Below, one piece after another: positions 1-11,770 of a DNA stretch of 64,000 bases (the first letter of the stretch is position 1; each line of letters begins with the position of its first letter). Source of the stretch: Chrysoperla carnea (Eukaryota > Arthropoda > Insecta > Neuroptera > Chrysopidae); assembly GCF_905475395.1 (NCBI RefSeq), contig NC_058342.1, positions 35,484,140 through 35,548,139 of the forward strand, read 5' to 3'. The notes beneath the pieces are model-generated. The model made no database searches. It worked only from the letters and a program-made list of their open reading frames with translations, and was not told the DNA's origin. The translations under genes and the position numbers were made by a program.

Positions 1-1430
1 TATATGATTTGATAGCGCTCCCTTTGCCAGCTTGGAGCCCCTTGGAAATATTGCAATGACAAAACTAAAAGACTAAATGAACTTTATTTTTACAAAAGAC
101 AACCTTTTCTTTAGAAGTCAAAAGATAATCTAGAATATCTTAAGGCTTGGAATGTTTCCAAGATTCTTGATTGAAAACACTTGGATTGAAATCTGTTACG
201 TCAAACTATTTCTGCTTTTCTCGTACAGTTTCAAATGTTTCAAAGAGTAATGGCTCATTTTTCAAATAGCATAACGAATGAGCTTGATGACTTAAGTGTA
301 TTCCTCTCAAAAATCCACACACGGTCAAATTAACAATATCGGGTCCCCTAGGCAATTCTCGGCACCCCTTTTCAGTCGTTGATTAAGGGATGTAAGTCAA
401 ATGAGACGCAGGGATTTTAATTTTAACTTTATTCTCGTTAAATGCAATAAATTACAATAAGCGAAACTTTACTCTTGTTAAATCCGTATTATTAGTTCTA
501 CTAATCGACACTAGATGACCCTGTTCTGTAAGTATGAAGTAATTCATCAACTGACACTGAGCATGCGTTAAAAAAGCAATAATACTTATTGTCATTGAGA
601 ATTCAAATTAGAAGACACTTGCCTGTTCTGCATAACGGCAATTTATCCAGCCCTGTAAACTTAGGGGAATTAAGGAAGAAAAAAATAATTTTATGTCGGG
701 AATACTCAAGCTACGATATTTTTGCAAGGTTAAAACATCCCTTTCAGTTAACGACTCAACAAATCAGTAACTTTGAAACCACAAAATTGAACATTGAAAA
801 ACTATGAACCAAAATTCAAAATACAAAAATTCCTATTCAATGCTACAACTTCTGAGTCTCGCATGATAATTTATACTTTCCATAAAACCAGAATTAAAAA
901 AAAGATCACATTTTCTTTATTTTTTAAGAGCACCATCTTTTTAATTAAAATTTTCTCTTGAACCTTTACTCATTTTTAAAAACAAACCAAAGTTAACAAA
1001 CAAAAAATGATCTAATGGACTGACAGGTTTTTCTAATTTTCTAAGAAATGACCACAAAAAATTGTTCGAAATCTCTTTACAAACACACTTACACAATTAC
1101 AAAACACACATACAAATATAACATTTCTTTTTGGGCCAGTTTCTTCTATTTCCTTCCTACTAATAACAACATCTCTTAAGTCTATCCAAAAATTCTTTTC
1201 ATTATAAATTAACCGATAATCATCAAAACTATTGTGGGACAACTGGGTAGTAAAATTTAATCCAAATATTTCAGCTTTTCAGCTACTTATCATCATGAGA
1301 TCGCATTTGTATGCTTCCTAAACGCATGAATTTTAATGCATCATTTATTTTCAAAAATTTTTATCATTGAAATATCATGTCAATCATTTGTCAGAAATTT
1401 GTTTATTAGAAAAGTGTAAAAATTTTACAG
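1..1430. other. Probable upstream intron of the chitin deacetylase gene
   Basis: No convincing exon is visible. The sequence is AT-rich, and the only open frames are short and unlike any family I recognise. It ends in a good splice acceptor (polypyrimidine-poor, TTTTACAG at 1423-1430) directly before the first recognisable chitin deacetylase exon. The signal peptide, chitin-binding (CBM14) and LDL-receptor class A modules expected upstream in this family are not found here, so they should lie to the left of the window. Confidence 0.6.
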
Positions 1431-4400
1431 AACTAACGTTAGAGGTCGTGGCTCAGCCCATTATACAAGTGCTGGTGAAGATGTGCCCATCAATCGTGGA
1501 ACACCACCCACGTAAGTCATTCTTATAACTTCCCTGGTGGAAAAAATATTTGAAGAAAGAATAAGTCTTGAAATTCAGAGTTATTCAGAGTTCCTAACAC
1601 TTTTTCAGAGTTTTCTAAGACTTATCAAGACTTAAACTCTCTTCAAATATTTTTTTCTGTAGGATTTATGTGAGCTTAACGAAATATATTCTTAAACTTT
1701 AGACGATCACGACCAACGTTGAAACCATCTACATCGATTGTATCAAAGGCATCCGAATTTATTGATATTTACAAATATCCACCAACCAGACCATCACCAG
1801 TTTACCCAACACCACAAGTTGACAAAAGTGCTGCTAAATGCCGTAAAGATGTCTGTCTATTACCCGATTGTTATTGTGGCGGAAAAGATATTCCCGGTAA
1901 GTTATTTAATCGATTTGATAATTATTATTTCAGATAATTGTTCCAGAACGAGTTCTGCAGTTTATTTGAAATGTTGAATATACTTAATCAGTGAAATCTT
2001 TGTAAGTTGAAGTTTATTCTATCGGGAAAACTAAGGTTAAATGTCTAATCATTTGCAAGGACATTTCCTCGGAAGGTGGAAAGTCATATCTTCTACCCTC
2101 TTACATCGGAAACAAATCACGTTATCCTTCAACTCCATGAGCAATTCATAGCATTTTGGTGCATACAATAATCGGTTTTCGCCGAGTAAATCGTTAAATG
2201 TGGAGATAATCTCGAACTTGAACTTATGAAGGTTTTACTGTAATATAAGCATGTGTTTGTGTTTTAATAAAAATTTGCTGATATATAGGAGATTTAAGCG
2301 CCCAAGAAATACCACAAATCGTTTTACTCACCTTTGATGACGCTGTAAATGACTTAAACAAAGGATTATATACTGACTTATTCGAACAAGGACGTGTAAA
2401 TCCAAATGGTTGCCCAATAACGGCAACATTCTATGTATCACACGAATGGACCGATTATAGTCAAGTACAAAATTTGTATGCGGTCGGACATGAAATGGCG
2501 TCGCACACAGTTTCGTAAGTGACACAAATACAAAATCTCTGTCACGGCAGTGGTATATAAGTATCCCCACAAAATTGCGACAATCCATCAAAAAATGTGT
2601 TAATCTATTTTTAAATTTATTTACTAACAAAAATATATGTGTTTCTTCCACAAAAATTTTTTTCCACAGGCACCACAACGAATCACCTTTTTGAAGGAGT
2701 TGTTTGCCCCACTTTCTACAAATTAGACAAGGCGTGGGTTTCAAAATTTAAAAACGACACGATTTTTTACATGAATCGTTTAGATGGATCATTTACCCGG
2801 CCCAAGTAGGTAGATTGATTTGTGGCTAGTTTACCTCCCCCATCCCCAAGAGGATAAGAAGGTGCTGTTACACCCTTCTAAAGATACTGGAGGGAGGGGG
2901 TAAATTCGCCACATTTCAATCAAACAGCTTGTGGCTTCTTAGATTTCTCTAAACGTTTCAGGAGAAAAATTTTCGTTATTTTTGCCCTCAACGCCTTGTC
3001 CACACTTTCTACAAAATTTGCTTTCACTTTGATTAAAAATTAACGCTAAACTATTGTTTTTTTTTCTATTTTTCTTTTTGCAAACTAACCAACAAAACCA
3101 AAATGATAGGCGATCTTCCTGTTGAGTCTGTTCCACAAATTGTCTTATTGACCTTCGACGATTCAGTTAATGATCTTAATAAAGGATTGTACAGCGACCT
3201 ATTTGAGAAAGGTCGTGTTAATCCTAATGGTTGTCCCATATCAGCTACATTCTACGTCTCACATGAATGGACCGATTACAGTCAAGTTCAAAATTTATAT
3301 GCAACTGGTCATGAAATTGCTTCTCACACTGTATCGTAAGTTTTCCTAAAAAACAAAAAGTGTAGTGTTGGCGCGAGAAACGAAATTTCCGAAACAAGAC
3401 GAAACATTAATCAATAATTATTACTTTGTCGAAGAATTTTTTGATAGTCGATAAAGTGATTGATCATCAGCCCAAAAAATTATCGTCTCGCGGCAACACT
3501 ACAAAATAAATGCTTTTCTTTTCAACAAACGCTGTTCGAGCTTCATTTAATTTTTTTGTTTTTGTTATTACTGGGAATAATTCATTTTGTACATTTTCCA
3601 TCAAAACCATTTCAAATTTCCAACAAAGAATTATACGAACGCAAAGCTTGGAAAAATTTGCAGTTTAATTAATTCTTTGTCTGAGCCTTAGATATAATTT
3701 GAAGACTGGTTTACGTAATACGAGTTTTCAACAAAATCAAAAGAATACATCAAAATTTTTAACTAAGAAAACATATATACGATGTTTTTCCACAGATTTT
3801 CCACAATGATCTTATCCATTTTATTTGACATAATCAATATCAAACAAAGTAAACAAGCTCGTATTTAGTAAATCAGATAAATAGGATCTCGAAATTTTTG
3901 GAAAATGACTTTTGAAGGAGCATGGTCTAATTCATTTTCTATATAAAAATTTCGAGATTCTTTAAAATTCGACAAAGTAGTTCAATACTAATAATGTATT
4001 AAAAATTTAAAGGCACAGTTTCGGTGAACAATTCTCGCAAAAGAAATGGAATCGTGAAGTGGCTGGACAACGAGAAATTCTTGCCGCATACGGTGGCGTA
4101 CATTTAGAAGACGTTCGTGGTATGCGTGCACCATTCTTATCAGTTGGCGGTAATAAAATGTTTAAAATGTTATACGATTCAAATTTCACTTACGACTCAT
4201 CGATGCCCGTCTACGAAAATCGTCCACCAAGTTGGCCATATACTTTAGATTATAAACTCTTCCACGATTGTATGATTCCACCATGTCCAACCAGATCTTA
4301 TCCAGGTAAAATTTAGGTTTTTCTAAGGTTCTAAATATATGATTATTAAATAATTTGATTTTTCTTAGGTGTTTGGGAAGTTCCTATGGTTATGTGGCAA

Positions 4401-5674
4401 GATTTGAATGGAGGCAGATGTTCCATGGGGGATGCTTGCAGTAATCCACCTGCTGCTGACGGTGTTTTCAAAATGTTGATGAAGAACTTTGATAGACATT
4501 ACAGCACAAACAGGTAAGTCACGAATTTTCCAATAAGTATAAAAATTTAGGAAGCAAAAGTTTTAAATGATCTCATTTTATTTACAGAGCTCCATTTGGT
4601 TTGTTCTACCACGCAGCCTGGTTTACTCAACCCCACCATAAAGAAGGTTTCATTCAATTCTTGGACACAATCAACGCCATGAAAGATGTATATTTAGTTA
4701 CAAACTGGCAAGCAATCCAATGGGTCAGAGATCCAACACCATTAAATCGAATTGCAAACTTCCAACCATTCCAATGCAATTACGCTGTAAGTGTCTTGCC
4801 TGTCAAAAACAGAGCTTAATATTTCATTTTGCCAAAGAAAGAGCATTCTGTCTGGAAAGGAAAGGATATATAATTCGTCTCAAGATGCTCCGTAATCTAC
4901 CGAATCAAAAAATGGCTACGACAGCCCCATCTTGATTATTGGATCTTTGTGCTGGGTATAACCACAGCTAGGCCATTCGATTGCGCTCGCCAATAATATG
5001 GAGATCTCTGATGATCCCCAGGTGCAAGGGGGTCATTGTCATTCGGTTTGTGATAGCCAAGGGTCGTTCTATTCCCCAGCCCCACGAGATTTAATTCTAA
5101 TTAGCTGGAAGGTTTTTGTCTTTTAAGGTTTTTCGAAATAATATAAACCTAATTGACGATTCACTTTGACCCCTCTTTAAAATTTAAGACTTTGTCCGTT
5201 TTCGACACAATTTCTCAAGAAATTGTTCTCGCCTGGTGTCACCAGAATAGTGTAAGCCAAAATAGAACGATGAAAGGTCGAAAGAACTCGTATTTCGAGA
5301 ATTGTACAAACAATTATCACAAAGGAGTCATGGAAATTTTGTATGGCATTGGTCTCGGCAGAATCTTACAGTTTGTCATTTGTCGCAAACAAAATCCGTC
5401 ATCAGGGTGTTTCCTAGTTTCCAGAAAATGTTTAGCTCCTTCGATTTGAATGTTTTTTTCGCTATTCCAATATTCCTAGTTTTTAGAAATTAATAAATAT
5501 TTTTTCTTTCAACAGAATCGACCCAAAAAATGTAATAATCCAAAAGTATGTAATTTATGGCACAAATCTGGTGTACGATATATGCGTACATGTCAACCAT
5601 GTCCCGATATTTATCCATGGACCGGTAAAACTGGTATCAAGAGTAGCCGAATTGATAATGATATCGAAGATTAA
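1431..5674 (+). CDS. verm: Chitin deacetylase, vermiform/CDA2 type (5'-partial, 7 exons per transcript)
   Basis: Exons: 1431-1511, 1703-1896, 2289-2514 or 3110-3335, 4013-4305, 4369-4513, 4588-4786, 5516-5674 (stop TAA). All junctions are GT-AG and keep frame; 431 residues are encoded in the window. The enzyme removes acetyl groups from chitin in the extracellular matrix of cuticle and trachea (family knowledge). Visible polysaccharide-deacetylase (CE4) motifs, in order, are TFDDAV or TFDDSV, the His-rich HEMASHTVSH or HEIASHTVSH, RGMRAPFL, the DSSMPV segment and FYHAAWF. A Cys-rich stretch CRKDVCLLPDCYCGG precedes the catalytic domain, and the C-terminus is CNLWHKSGVRYM...CQPCPDIYPW, as in insect group-I CDAs. 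The CDA2 (vermiform) rather than CDA1 (serpentine) assignment rests mainly on the paired alternative exon, known for CDA2. AATAAA at 5706-5711 is a likely polyadenylation signal. The 5' exons are outside the window. Confidence 0.93.
1532..1663. mobile_element. Small inverted-repeat element (CCCTGGTGG family) in a chitin deacetylase intron
   Basis: 132 bp. The left end CCCTGGTGGAAAAAATATTT and right end (reverse-complement) CCTACAGAAAAAAATATTTG are imperfect terminal inverted repeats. The interior contains GAGTTATTCAGAGTTC and TCTAAGACTTAT blocks that recur in the longer copy at 22906-23092. It occupies most of the intron between exons 1431-1511 and 1703-1896. There is no coding capacity, so I read it as a non-autonomous DNA transposon (MITE). 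Confidence 0.7.
2289..2514 (+). CDS. verm: Chitin deacetylase alternative exon, version a
   Basis: A 226-nt exon between ATATATAG and GTAAGT. It starts in phase 1 (completing Gly) and ends with two bases of a Ser codon. It encodes GDLSAQEIPQIVLLTFDDAV and continues to HEMASHTVS, which covers catalytic motif 1 and most of motif 2. It is a paralogue of the exon at 3110-3335, with the same length and phases. The two proteins differ at the N-terminal edge (LSAQEIPQ against LPVESVPQ) and at a few scattered positions. The transcript carrying it corresponds by position to the CDA2 isoform pair known in beetles and flies. Confidence 0.9.
3110..3335 (+). CDS. verm: Chitin deacetylase alternative exon, version b
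   Basis: A 226-nt exon after AAATGATAG and before GTAAGT. It encodes GDLPVESVPQIVLLTFDDSV and continues to HEIASHTVS. Synonymous sites differ widely from exon a while the protein is well conserved, which points to an old duplication under selection. Including both exons, or neither, breaks the frame: the upstream donor leaves one base of a codon, and the downstream acceptor expects two. Exactly one can therefore be used per functional mRNA. Confidence 0.9.
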
Positions 5675-8600
5675 AGCAAATATTAACAAAAATTTTTTTC
5701 TAAGAAATAAAATAATACCTAATCTGAGGAAATCAACCAATAATTTTTCTAGTAAAAATATATAGAAAAGCGATTTTTTACCATCGAAATTAATTAATAT
5801 ATTTTGCAGTATTATTAATAAAATTAATTTATTAAAACAAATTTTTTTAAGATTTTTATATTTTTCTCAGATAAAATATAAATAACATAATGCTCAAAAC
5901 GATTCTCAAAAGAAAATAAAAGAAAACTAACACCCTACCCCTTCCCAATTATGAATATCACTCGTTCCATGTCCCATTTTAAACTTTTTTTTTAACAAAT
6001 TTAACATCAATGAATCGTTTTTCCAATTTTCTTTGTTTTTAGAAGCTAAATTTTCAATTAGTCAAATTTATATTTAAAAAAATTTACTTTCTATTCGAGA
6101 AAACGATTCATTTGAAAACATATTACCATAATTTCTCCTTACATAATATCGTAGCAAATAATTTTTCCAATCATGGGAATATTTGAGGTTAATTTTCTCA
6201 AAATCGAAATAAAATTTGAAGAAAAAAAAGAATTTGAAACGTCGAAAAATTATTGTACAAACACAAAATCTTTGAGTATTGTTCACTAGGGTTTTTTTAT
6301 TTTATTTGGTGAGGTTTTATATAATTAGCTCATAAATTTTATGGGTTCATTTTTTTTTAAATACGGTTTCATTATGGCTTTTACGTTCTGGGGAATACAG
6401 TTGTTTTTTTTTTTCAAAATTGTTGGTACCAGTGTTTTGGATCAAGATACGTTTATCTGGATAACATGATAGCAAGATTCCCTAAACTAATAATTCTAGA
6501 CTTAAAAATCTATCTTTTTTCTTCAACCTAAATATTCTTTAATCAATTTTAGACAAGTTCTGTACTTTAAAACTAATTTGCTTAATCGTCAACGCCCTTA
6601 AACTATTTTACTCTTTATAATTCTTGTACTCTCTCATATTTCTCGCTAACATTTCTATCAATTTTCAATTTTAAACAAGTTCAACACTTTAAAAATTATT
6701 TACTTAGTTTTCTTCAAGCTGAATCGTCAGCATCTTTAAACCCCTGACAAAAAAAGTCCTACTCAATTCCGGTTTAAATTTCCAATTCATTCCGAATGAA
6801 TTCCGATTCAATCCAATAGAACCCAATTGGAAATTTTCGATCAGATCTATTAGATTGAATTGGGATTAAATAGGAATGAATTGGAAATTTTTCTAATCCA
6901 AATCGATTCATTTCTATCAAGGAATCGGAATTTTTGCCAGGGACTATTTTACTCTGTATAAATCTTGTATTCCCCCAGATTTCTGGCTAACATTTCTGTC
7001 AATTTTCTCGCAATTTAGTGGGGTTTAAAAATTGAGGTAATCTAGTAATGACTGTATCTTGCTACATAAAATTTAACTAACAGTTAAAGTAGATTGTAAG
7101 CATAGAAATATGGCTGTGAAAGAATACTAAACATCCGCGAATAAGGAAAAATCAGTATTTTCGATAAATTACACTGGACAAAACATATCTTCATATAGAA
7201 TAGTGAACAATACACTTAGAAAATATTTCGGTTTAATTTGGGACATATTTTTAATGCTCGTTTATACAGTGCAAGAGACTGGGTCTGTCTGAACGCTCAC
7301 TAAAAGAGCGCGCGTTGTTTGAATTTCCACAAAAACCAGTGACGTGTAAGTTTGCACTGTATAAAGGAGACATTTTTACTTAGAAAAAAAATACACAATG
7401 TGATAATTAAAAAAATCTAAAGCTTAAAAAAAAATTATTATTTGCCAAAATGTGTTTTTAATCAACTAGAGGCAAATTTTCGTATTATCTTAAAAAAAAT
7501 ATATACTTTGTAAATAATTTCACTGCATCCAGCAATTTTTTTAAAAATATTGTACTTGCCTCGTTCACACGCGTATAACAAAGAAAAACGTGCTATAAAA
7601 AATGACCATAATTGACATAACAAAAAAAACGCTCTCTTCATGTGACTTCCTTAATTAAATGTTGTGGATATTTTTTTTTTCTTATCTATTTCCGCTAATC
7701 AGCAATCCTTGTTTTTGTAATTTGAGATTGTGATATAGCCTTTTTGGGTATTTAGCAAATTTGAGTTGATTCACTGAGGGAAATGAAAGCGGGAATATTT
7801 AAATTATCTCCACCATATTCCCTTTTGTTATCCCCACCAATATCAAAGTTGTATTCTTTTATATGGCGTCAAATCGCCAGATTTTGCGAACATGAATTGT
7901 TCAATAGTTTTTATTCTTTGAAAAAAATTCCGATTGCGCAATCTCTAACAATTTGTCGCCACATAAACAACACTGCTCAAATGATACAACACGCAGAATG
8001 TAATATTAAGAATCTAGGAGCACCAAGGCAATTGTTAAATTTAATTGAAGTCGATTCATTCGAATAGAACTAATCTTCTATTGGATTGAATTGGAATTCA
8101 ATCGGAACAAATTGGAAATTTGAATCGGAATTCAATTGGACGTTTTTATCAGGGTATTTACTTTTCGATATTTCGAAAACCAAGGCAGATATTCATGAAA
8201 TTATAACAAAATTCATCATCAAAGTTGAAAATAAGATACAAATAATTTTAATCCTAAATCTAAAATTGCGTTGGTGCTCGTTCTACCTTAACATACAATG
8301 TATGTTAGTTTTAATATGATGTTCTTTTCTCTCAGTGTTTAAAGTAAATCCATATTCCAGTTTTCTTACAGTGTGTGCCAAAACAGATCAATATTGTAAT
8401 TGTAGAAAGTGAAATTATGAACGTTTGTGATATGAGTGTAAAACGTGTGAATGATTGTAAAATAGTCTTTGAGATTTTTTCGACACAAATGAAAAGAGAT
8501 AGTAAAATTCGAAACCTCCCTCTCTATTAAACACATTGAGTATATAGGGTGGTCTCCAGAGATGGTTATCTCTCTTCCAATCATAACAAGACAAATCAGA

Positions 8601-9213
8601 GACAATTTTGTGAATGAGTTTATTAAAAAAAATGAATCGAATAGAAATTCCACACGTAACTTTTCACGATTGTTTTTTGTTTTTTTAATTTTTTGTACTG
8701 GGTGTACAAGCATTTTAGACTGATGGCGATGATTGAATTGACAGCCAATAAAATATTTTGTATATAATATACAGTTGTCATAATTCAATTCAATCGTTTT
8801 TAAATTTGAGACTCTTCTCAAAGTCCTGTGTGCGATTACATCCAGTTCAATTTCAACTCAAAATTGCTAAATAATTAATTATTTTGAAATGTATATACTT
8901 TATAAGGATTATTTTTTAATATTAAGTCATTAATTTGCTTAAAAAACAATGAAAATTTTTATTTTGAAAATGAAATTTTCAAATTATATATATACCTAAT
9001 TATTTATATACTTAGATCGAATTATCTTTCTTACCTATTTTTTTTAGAATTATAAATTTTTACTTTTTTTAAAGTGTTATTTGTATGTAAATAATGCCCT
9101 ATTTGTAATGGATTTTATTTAAATATAAATTATTTCTCAAAATTATTTAATTTTTGTTTAATTTTTTTAAATCCTATATTCCAAATAAAAAAACACTTGA
9201 AGATGAGGTATGT
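5675..9213. other. 3' flank of chitin deacetylase and AT-rich intergenic DNA
   Basis: The first ~250 bp are the likely 3' UTR, with AATAAA at 5706 and further copies near 5816 and 5919. The rest has no supported gene. Two stretches (about 6760-6930 and 8060-8150) are rich in degenerate ATTCCAATT/AATTGGAAT words, simple-sequence-like and partly inverted. Open frames at 7783-8319 and 8366-8821 have no recognisable domain. Confidence 0.5.
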
Positions 9214-10162
9214 CTATACTCAAATTTGGGCCTGGTGGATCTACATTTCTATTGACTGCATAGAAATTTTGTAAGATTCCAGATTATGAGGTCCTGGTCC
9301 CGATATTCGGCACAAAGATGATTGTAAGCAAAAAACTAACATCACAAGTGAATAGCTTGGCCTAAAATTAGTGGGTTTCAAAAAAAATTCCATTCAGATC
9401 GAATAAAATTTGCCTGTGCTATCAAAAAATTGATTTTTTTAACTTGGTGACGTCATCAAAATCCAAAAATTTTAATTTTACTCTATCATATCCAAATTAT
9501 ATCCGATTTGGATAAACAAAGTATGTAATCCTACTAAATTTGGGCCATACTTTTCAAATTTTTGGTCAAATTTAACCTACCTTAAATAAGAGTGAAGATT
9601 CTGGGGACCTGGTCCCGATATTCAGCACAAAGATGACTGTTAGCGAAAAACTAACATCATAAGTAAAAAGATGGACCTAAAATTAGTGGGTTTCAAAAAA
9701 AATTCCATTCAGATCGAATAAAATTTGCCTGTGTTATCAAAAAATTGATTTTTTTAACTTAGTGACGTCATCAAAATCCAAAAATTTTAATTTTGCTCTA
9801 TCATATCCAAATTTTATCCAATTTTGATAAACTAAGTATGTAATTCTACTAAATTTGGGTCATACTTTTCAAATTTGTCATCAAAATTAACCTAGCTCTA
9901 ATAAGTTTCAACAATGTGGAGTCCCGGTCCCGGAATTAAGAACATAAGTGATAGCTAGCGAAAAACTGACATCACAGCTGAAAAGAATGACCCAAAAATA
10001 GTGGGTTTCAAAAAAAATTCCAATAAGATCGGTTCAAATTTGCTTGTGTTATCAAAAAAATCGAATTTTTTAACTTTATGACGTCATCAAAATCCAAAAA
10101 ATTTAATTTTGCTCTATCATATCCAAATTATATCCGATTTGGATCAACAAAGTATGTAATCC
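9214..10162. repeat. ~315-bp tandem repeat, about three copies
   Basis: Landmark GTCCTGGTCCCGATATTC-like words occur at about 9291, 9604 and 9922, giving spacings of about 312 and 318 bp. Other shared blocks in each copy are GTGGGTTTCAAAAAAAATTC, TGACGTCATCAAAATCCAAA and ATCATATCCAAATT. The first copy is preceded by part of another unit. The third is cut at 10162, inside the word GTATGTAATCC, where the 16-bp palindromic array begins. No protein is encoded. Confidence 0.85.
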
Positions 10163-10413
10163 TATACGGTATACCGTCTACGATATACCGTGTAGACGGT
10201 ATACCGTCTATACGGTATACCGTCTACACGGTATACCGTCTACACGGTATACCGTCTATACGGTATACCGTCTATACGGTATACCGTCGACACGGTATAC
10301 CGTCTATACGGTATACCGTCTATACGGTATACCGTCTACACGGTATACCGTCTATACGGTATACCGTCTATAACCGTCTACGGTATACCGTATAGACGGT
10401 ATACCGTATAAGA
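10163..10413. repeat. 16-bp palindromic satellite, array 1
   Basis: Tandem units of 16 bp, each the perfect 12-bp palindrome ACGGTATACCGT plus a 4-bp spacer (CTAT or CTAC, once CGAC). About 15 units are present. The edges contain irregular variants such as TATAACCGTCTACGG. The open frame that crosses it (10078-10395) is only the repeat read through in 16-residue periods. Confidence 0.95.
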
Positions 10414-10462
10414 TTGTGGGATCCAATATTCAACACAAAGATTGATTTTTTAAACTTTTCTA

Positions 10463-11018
10463 ATCCGCGGAACTATTTAGTTTTATCAACTTCAATGAAA
10501 GTTAAATCTTAGTGCTTGCATTATTTTGAACAAATTAGAAAAGTTTAAAAAATCAATCTTTGTGTTGAATATTGGATCCCACAATCTTATACGGTATACC
10601 GTCTATACGGTATACCGTAGACGGTTATAGACGGTATACCGTATAGACGGTATACCGTCTACACGGTATACCGTCTACACGGTATACCGTCTATACGGTA
10701 TACCGTCTACACGGTATACCGTCTACACGGTATACCGTCTATACGGTATACCGTCTACACGGTATACCGTCTATACGGTATACCGTCTACACGGTATACC
10801 GTCTATACGGTATACCGTCTACACGGTATACCGTCTATACGGTATACCGTCTATAACCGTCTACGGTATACCGTATAGACGGTATACCGTATAAGATTGT
10901 GGGATCCAATATTCAACACAAAGATTGATTTTTTAAACTTTTCTAATTTGTTCAAAATAATGCAAGCACTAAGATTTAACTTTCATTGAAGTTGATAAAA
11001 CTAAATAGTTCCGCGGAT
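10463..11018. repeat. 556-bp inverted repeat with palindromic array 2 at its centre
   Basis: The left arm 10463-10587 and right arm 10894-11018 are perfect 125-bp reverse complements, both ending in CCGCGG. Between them (10588-10893) lies a second array of the 16-bp ACGGTATACCGT unit, whose two edges are also mirror images. The stretch 10411-10465, next to array 1, is a further direct copy of the inner 55 bp of the right arm. Together with the left arm it forms another inverted pair around a short loop. The whole block could fold into very long hairpins. Confidence 0.93.
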
Positions 11019-11073
11019 ACGTTTCTGAGAACGTTTTGAGCTCTTGAATCGTTACATGTTAAATCCGAAATTT

Positions 11074-11445
11074 AACATACCGTGTGCGGTATACTCTGGA
11101 CGTATAATGTATACCGTGGACGAGAGTATACCGCACACGGTATGTTACATTTCTGTAGAATACGCTTTCCCATCTGTATAATGTATACCGTGGACGAGAC
11201 TATACCGCACACGGTATATTTCATTTACTTCAAATAAGCATTCCAATCTATATTGTGTATACCGTGGACGAGATTATACCGCACACGGTATAAGGGCTCG
11301 ACGGCATAAAGAGTATACCGTGAAAAAGTATACCATGCACGGTATAAGAGCCCCACGGTATAAAAGGGCAAAAATAATTTCATACCGCGTCTAAATAGAC
11401 CGTATACGGTATACCGTGGACGGTCTAGACCGTAGACGGTATTGT
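11074..11445. repeat. 74-bp repeats built on CGGTATAC-type half sites
   Basis: Units starting near 11103, 11177 and 11251 share TGTATACCGTGGACGAGA and TATACCGCACACGGTAT, at a spacing of 74 bp. The block opens with CATACCGTGTGCGGTATACTC (11077 onward), the inverse of the later half of the unit, and decays rightward into degenerate GTATACCGTG and ACGGTATA words. It lies roughly 330-700 bp before the TRNAU1AP start codon. It is related in motif to the 16-bp arrays but is a separate repeat. Confidence 0.85.
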
Positions 11446-11770
11446 GCGGATAACCACTTCGTTAAAAAAATGGTAATGCTGTTATATTTTGATAAAGTTT
11501 TCTTTTTTTTACTTTTTTTAAACATTTAAATAATGTATGCACTATTGTACACAAAGAACGTACCCAAAAGTTTAAGCTGCCATCTAGTGAGTAAAACATG
11601 TAATAAATTACTGTAGGTATTTTTGCATATATCCTCTTTCTATTTTTGTTGTTTGGTTTTGAAGTAATCACAAAAGTTAGGTTAAAATTTTCGTTTTTAT
11701 AAATAATGAATTAAATTTTTACAAGAAATAGATTATTTTATTAAGTTTGGAAAACGAAAACAAAATTTCA

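Noticed and set aside
7783..8821. Open frames of 94, 77 and 151 codons on both strands
   Set aside because: Low-complexity coding with no family resemblance, and they cross ATTCC-type simple repeats.
10078..10395. 105-codon open frame with 16-residue repeats
   Set aside because: A 16-bp tandem repeat without stops in this frame; there is no sign of protein selection and the start lies in the 315-bp repeat.
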